Shown here: piece after piece, positions 59,328-64,000 of the stretch
Position numbering within the stretch: the stretch's first letter is position 1
How the letters are laid out: each line of letters starts with the position of its first letter
Assembly (NCBI GenBank): GCA_947683625.1
Contig: CANTUR010000639.1
Span: 1-64,000 of the forward strand
DNA length: 64,000 bases
DNA from: Mallotus nudiflorus
Lineage: Eukaryota; Streptophyta; Magnoliopsida; Malpighiales; Euphorbiaceae
Direction of reading: 5' to 3'
Program-made: the position numbers and the translations under genes
The notes under the pieces: generated by a model
What the model was told of the DNA's origin: nothing
Database searches by the model: none
The model's input: the letters and a program-made list of their open reading frames with translations, nothing else

Positions 59328-62300
59328 TGTAAAAACTTGAATTTTTAATTATTAATATTAATTATTATTTTAATTAATTAATGTTAATTATTATTTGATT
59401 ATTTATGAGATTATCAATATTTGTGTAATTTTAGTAAATTTAATTAATTATTTAGAGTGTATATGTATATGTTTATGTGTAAATAAATGGAAGATATTAT
59501 TATTTTTAAATAATTATTTTGTACTTTTGTATTATATTATAAAGTATATATATTATATATATATATATATAAGCTATTTTTTTTGCTTCCTTTTCTCTCC
59601 CTCCTTTTCTTTTCTTTTCCCTTCTCTTCTTTCCTCTTCTTCCCACACATCACCTGATGCCACTCCATTGCCAGACTGCTAGTCACCATGTTGCCACCAC
59701 CAAACACCTCCCTTAGCTGCTCCTCCTCCTTGGCGACACCTCCCCTCCCTCTCTTTTCTCTTTCTTTTTCTATTATATTATAAAGTATATTATTTATATA
59801 TATAAGCTTTTTTTTTTCTTCGTTTTCTCTCCCTCTTTTTCTTTTCTTTTCCCTTCTCTTCTTTCCTCTTCTTCGCACATAGCACCTGACGCCACCCCAT
59901 TGCCTGGCCACCGCCAGACTGCGGATCACCATGTTGTCACCACCAGACACCTCCCCTAGCTGCTTCTCCTCCCTGATGACACCTCCCCTCCCTCTCTTTC
60001 TCTTTCTTATTCAGGTTCCTTTTCTTGCCGGAAGAAAGTAGCTTTGTCGGCGGCTCCTCTAGCCACCTCAAGGCTCACTGCCAGTTCAAAACGATCCTCA
60101 TCCTCTGGGGCTCTGTCAATTTTGGTTTCCAATTTCGGTAAGCCTCTCAATTTTGAATAATTCAAACTTAGGTCATTTTAGTTTTGTTTATCAAATTAAA
60201 CTTCAATTAGGTTGACTCATCTTTAATTGTCTTTAGATAAAATGAAATTGAAGTTGTGATCTATCTATTTGTGTAATTTTTTTTAATTTATGGAAATTTT
60301 GAATTTTTCAAGCATTGGGTACTGTTTATTGCACTGTTCTGGGCTTAGGTAATTTTTATATTTTTATTAAATCCTATAAATTATGTAGTTAAACTTTGTC
60401 AAGGAAGTTTTGAGAAATTATGTTTAGAATTTGAGATATGATTTTTTAAAGATTATGTATAAGTATGTATTTTTGAGAAAATGCTAGGAATTTGTAATTA
60501 TTTAATTTTAATTAAATTTATTGTGTTTTAATTATTATGTTTTAGACAGATTTTTAAATAATAAAATTATAAAAATAATTTTTATAATTAATTTTCAATT
60601 ATTAGTTAACTAGTAGTAATTTTGGAAAAATAAATGAATAATAAATTTAATTTTTTTTTTATGAATTATTTGAGTAATTTAAATAGCTATTTATAATTTA
60701 TGCTAATTTAGTAGTAAAAATAAAAAATAGATTTCATTAACGAGATTTTCTTATAAATTAGAAATTTTATTAATTACTTGGAAATAAATTTTCCTTATAT
60801 TTTTATCTTATATAAATTAATTAATTTACATTAGTTAACTAAATTCTTATGAATTATTAGTAGTTTGAGATAAATTACATTTTATTTTTTTTATATTTTG
60901 TGAATTGTGGTTCTCGGTTAAGTATAAGTGTAATATGGAGTCAAACTCAAGTTGTTGAGTTATGAGACTGTTAGAAATGCTATTTTTATCTAGGAACGAC
61001 TCTACTTCAATAGAGAGATATCCATTTTACATAGGAGATTCTGTTGAATTTTTAGTAGAAATCTTATAAAATATGACATCGTTATGTGTTAATTCTAAGT
61101 CTATATAGCATCGTGTTTTATATCAAGTCAACCTCATCATCTCACAATTTTATTAAATTTTGAGAATTTTATGAATTTATTTATATAAGCATATTTTAAA
61201 TAAAAATTATGGATTTTAGAAAACTTAGGGACTAGAGCTATTGCATTTGGGCAACAAAAGGACGTGTCGCCCAATACACTTAACCTGTGAGATGATTTTA
61301 TAAAATGTGTATTGTGACGATTTTGATTATATTTTCATATGATTTAAATAATAATGAAATGATTATATAAATTATTTATGAGTTTATTTGTATTGTTATA
61401 TGCATGATTTTTTTTATTTATCATGAATAGTATTTGGAGAATGCTTTATAGAATTTGTTTTATTCCGTTCTATTTATATATTATGATTTAAATGTTTTGG
61501 AGATAATAGTATAGTGTGCTATTGGTGGATGTCAACAAGACTACATGTGCACTAGTAATGATTAATTTGATGGGCATTGATTGAAATGTGAGCCTTGGTT
61601 GAACTTTGCTATTTGGGCAAGATTTGTGAAAATGTGAGCCTTGGTTGAGGTTTGCTCTCTGGGTAGATGTGTGGTTATTGTTGAGCCCTAGTTGAGTTTG
61701 CTCTCTGGGTAGAGGTATGATACTGTTTGGACCCTAGTCGAGCTTGCTTTCTGGGACTGACAGTCAATTGAAATAAGTAAGCCAAATGACTATTAGAATT
61801 TGATGGTCTGAGTGTTTTACCAATTTCCGCTAAAATAATAATTTTATATGATTTTGTACTAGAGTTTTATATTAAAGTAAATAATTTTTAATTTTTAATA
61901 TTTATATTTATTTTATTTTACTTTATTTTATTTTTATTTTCAAAAAGGGTTTTAACAAATGTTTTCAAACTAGCACACATTTTATAAAATTGATTCACTC
62001 AATGAGGTCCGATTCATCTCAATTTATTTTTTTCAGGATCTCATAGTTAGCTTAGTACTTGTCGTCGTCTGCAGCAGGTATCTTTTTTACCGACTGCATT
62101 ATATATGTCTATTTGATTTAAACATTATGTAATCGAATTATAGATACCGCAATAATTAATTATGAAACTTATATTATTGATATTATGAATTTATGTTGCG
62201 TTAAAATATTGTTGTAATGGAGTAATGACTTATATATTTGATATTAATGATTTTATCCATGGTATTATTATTAAGTAATTGTTATTTATTTGTGAAAATT

Positions 62301-62387
62301 TTCAAGGCTTACTATGAGTTTCAATTGCATTTTTGCATTTTCCATTTCCTAGTGCTGATTACATATCTCTGAATTCGGATCGTGACA
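59328..62387 (+). mobile_element. Solo LTR of the Tekay-like family, diverged
   Basis: TG at 59328 and CGTGACA ending at 62387 are flanked by ATAAA at 59323-59327 and 62388-62392. The order of landmarks matches the other copies: pyrimidine/Pro-codon-rich block, ACTCTACTTCAATAGAGAG with TTTTACATAGGAGATTCTG near 61010, repeated GAGCCTTGGTTGA-type units at about 61590-61770, TTCACTCAATGAGGTCCGA near 61995, and the terminal GAATTCGGATCGTGACA. With no internal region, unequal LTR recombination is the simplest origin. It is clearly older than the copy at 21052-31359. Confidence 0.85.
59531..60010. repeat. Tandem duplication of about 241 bp inside the solo LTR
   Basis: Units start ATTATATTATAAAGTATAT at 59531 and 59772. 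Each carries a TC-rich run, CACCTGA-GCCAC and CACCATGTTG-CACCACCA blocks, ending near CCTCCCTCTCTTT. Copies differ at many positions, so the duplication is not recent. Confidence 0.8.
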
Positions 62388-62845
62388 ATAAATTTATGGA
62401 ATAATTTAACTTAATTTTTAAAACTAAATAACTAAAAAATATTAAATTAAAAAATTTGCTAAGTTTGATTGAAACTCAAATTTTTATAAGTCAATCTCGA
62501 GTTGAGTTTCAATTTAAAAACATTTTACATGATATAAATTTTTTTAAATAGTTACATTACATAATGTTATCGAGATGTGTTTCATAGACTTTTACTAAAG
62601 AATATAAAAATTTTAAAAATGAAAGTTTAAGAACTCAATTAAATATAATAATTCATTAAGGAATTAAAATTTAAAAATATAATCTGATAATAATTTAATA
62701 AAAAATTAGTTAAAATTTAATAAATGTCAAGTTAAAAATATAAAAATTTAAGTACTCAATAAAGATAAAAATTTGGTAAGGATTAATTGAAAAAAAAAAA
62801 AAAAAACTAAAGGTTGAGGAACTTAAAAGCTGCTTTGTTCCTTCT

Positions 62846-64000
62846 TTTTTTCCAATTCTGAAAAGAAGCATGACTGTGACTGTGAGAGATAATATCAAAG
62901 CGAAACGTGTAAGCATTTTTTGCAACGACATATTTCAAAGTGGCGTAATAACCACCTTTCTTACGAGCTCCAATGCTTTATCATTTTATGCAACACTTTT
63001 CTCCATCTTACCATCTCAACACATTTTAGGTTTAGAGTTTTGATGGGATACATTTAATTTCGAAGCACTAATTTTATATCCAATCATATGTATTACTAAT
63101 GAGGACACGTATTTGTGTTCATATAAATAAAATAAAAATTATAAAATTAATTATTATTTAATTATAATTATCAATTAATTATTTTATATCTATATATATC
63201 AATAATTTTGTACCATATGGAGATTTCATAAATATTCAATTAACAACAACGGATAGTTTAAAATAAGAGCAAATTATATTTTTTTTCTTAATATAATTTA
63301 TACATTATTCTCTGTTGTTTTAAAATTAAATTTTTATCTCTCACTTTTTATTTTGTTAATATTTAAAAATTTTCATTAAGTTACATTATTTTTTTATTAA
63401 ATGTTATATAAAAAAATTAAAATACATTTTCAAACAATAAAAAATTATAATTAATCGTAAACCATCAACAATATTTTTTTCTTTTATATTTAGTAACATT
63501 AAATACTTACGTTTTAGTAACATTAAATACATACGTTTCTTATATGGTTCATTAAAAAAACTATATTATTAAACTCAGTTTAGTTGTGGAAAATACTTTG
63601 TCTTTGGACAAAAAAAATATTTTCCAATATTTGGTAAAAGTATCCTAAAAGATAATAAATAAATAGAAAAGATATTGAAAAAAATAATAATAAATGAGAA
63701 GAGAAAATATTAAAAAATAAAAGAGAAAATAATAAATGAGGAAATAAGACATTATAAATGATATTAGAAAATTATTTTCCCATTATTTTAAAGTTATTTT
63801 CCTTTAATTAAAAATTTATTTTTTTGACTTATTTTTTTGATAATTCAAACATTGAAAAATAAAAAAAATATTTTCAGCAAACATATAGAGTCTTAGTGTT
63901 TTATAGTTAATTATAATTTTTTACTGTTTAAAATGATATTTTAATTATTTTATATATCACTTAAATGAAAAAATTGATTTATATCTAACAAAAATTCTTA
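62846..64000. other. AT-rich intergenic DNA at the window end
   Basis: I see no gene. Sequence at 63580-63880 has AT-rich GAAAATATTTTCC-type degenerate repeats. Confidence 0.45.

Larger units (their letters stand above)
58558..62845. mobile_element. Long inverted-repeat (foldback-like) element split by a solo LTR
   Basis: The left arm (58558 to about 59300) and right arm (62388-62845) are imperfect reverse complements. Examples: TCAATTGATCCTTACTGAAT against TCAATTAATCCTTACCAAAT, TTAATTGAATTTTTAAATTT against TTAATTGAGTTCTTAAACTT, and CTCGAGATTAGCTCATAAAA against CTCGAGATTGACTTATAAAA. No transposase is seen. The element could be a MULE-like or foldback derivative. Its target duplication was not resolved. 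Confidence 0.65.

Noticed and set aside
59395..59950. Open frames on both strands in the solo LTR
   Set aside because: They come from TC/GA-rich tandem units and lack any domain.

Overview
This is a nuclear genome window from a flowering plant, most likely a eudicot. It is AT-rich. Genes have short GT-AG introns, TATA and G-box promoter sequence, plant-only gene families (GH17 glucanase with an X8 domain, plant SUMO, a CYP85-clan P450) and nested Ty3/gypsy LTR retrotransposons. I cannot name the species.

Layout. 1-3902: two head-to-head LTR fragments of one Tekay-like family. 6101-7987 (-): a complete three-exon beta-1,3-glucanase gene whose 35-nt last exon lies beyond a 355-nt intron. 9788-36777 (-): a Tat/Ogre-like Ty3/gypsy element with 2.0-kb LTRs and a CATAT target duplication. 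Another Ty3/gypsy element sits inside it at 21052-31359 (-): a Tekay-type chromovirus with a CTTTT target duplication, inserted between the protease and reverse transcriptase parts of the host polyprotein. Between its pol and 3' LTR the Tat element carries, on the opposite (+) strand, decayed reading frames resembling the plant mobile domain (12664-15236) and a second conserved plant domain (15843-16931). It also carries clusters of palindromes built around GGCGATCGCC.

37659-38260 (+): pseudogene pieces, namely an acidic repeat tract and the C-terminal coiled coil of a plant NT-C2/myosin-heavy-chain-like protein. 40122-41407 (+): a complete three-exon SUMO gene. 45402-50445 (-): an eight-exon gene for a plant multi-pass membrane protein of unknown function. 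57585-58017 (+): two orphan P450 exons. 58558-62845: a long inverted-repeat element split by a 3.06-kb solo LTR (59328-62387, target duplication ATAAA) of the same family as the Tekay-like copies. The remainder is AT-rich intergenic DNA with microsatellites and degenerate repeats.

Three host genes look functional: the glucanase (wall callose), SUMO (protein modification) and the membrane protein. They are unrelated neighbours with no sign of shared function. About 27 kb of the first 37 kb is one nested retrotransposon. The inner element's gag-pol is one continuous frame broken only by 14 nonsense codons, each explainable by a C-to-T or G-to-A transition, which points to decay by cytosine deamination without indels in that frame.
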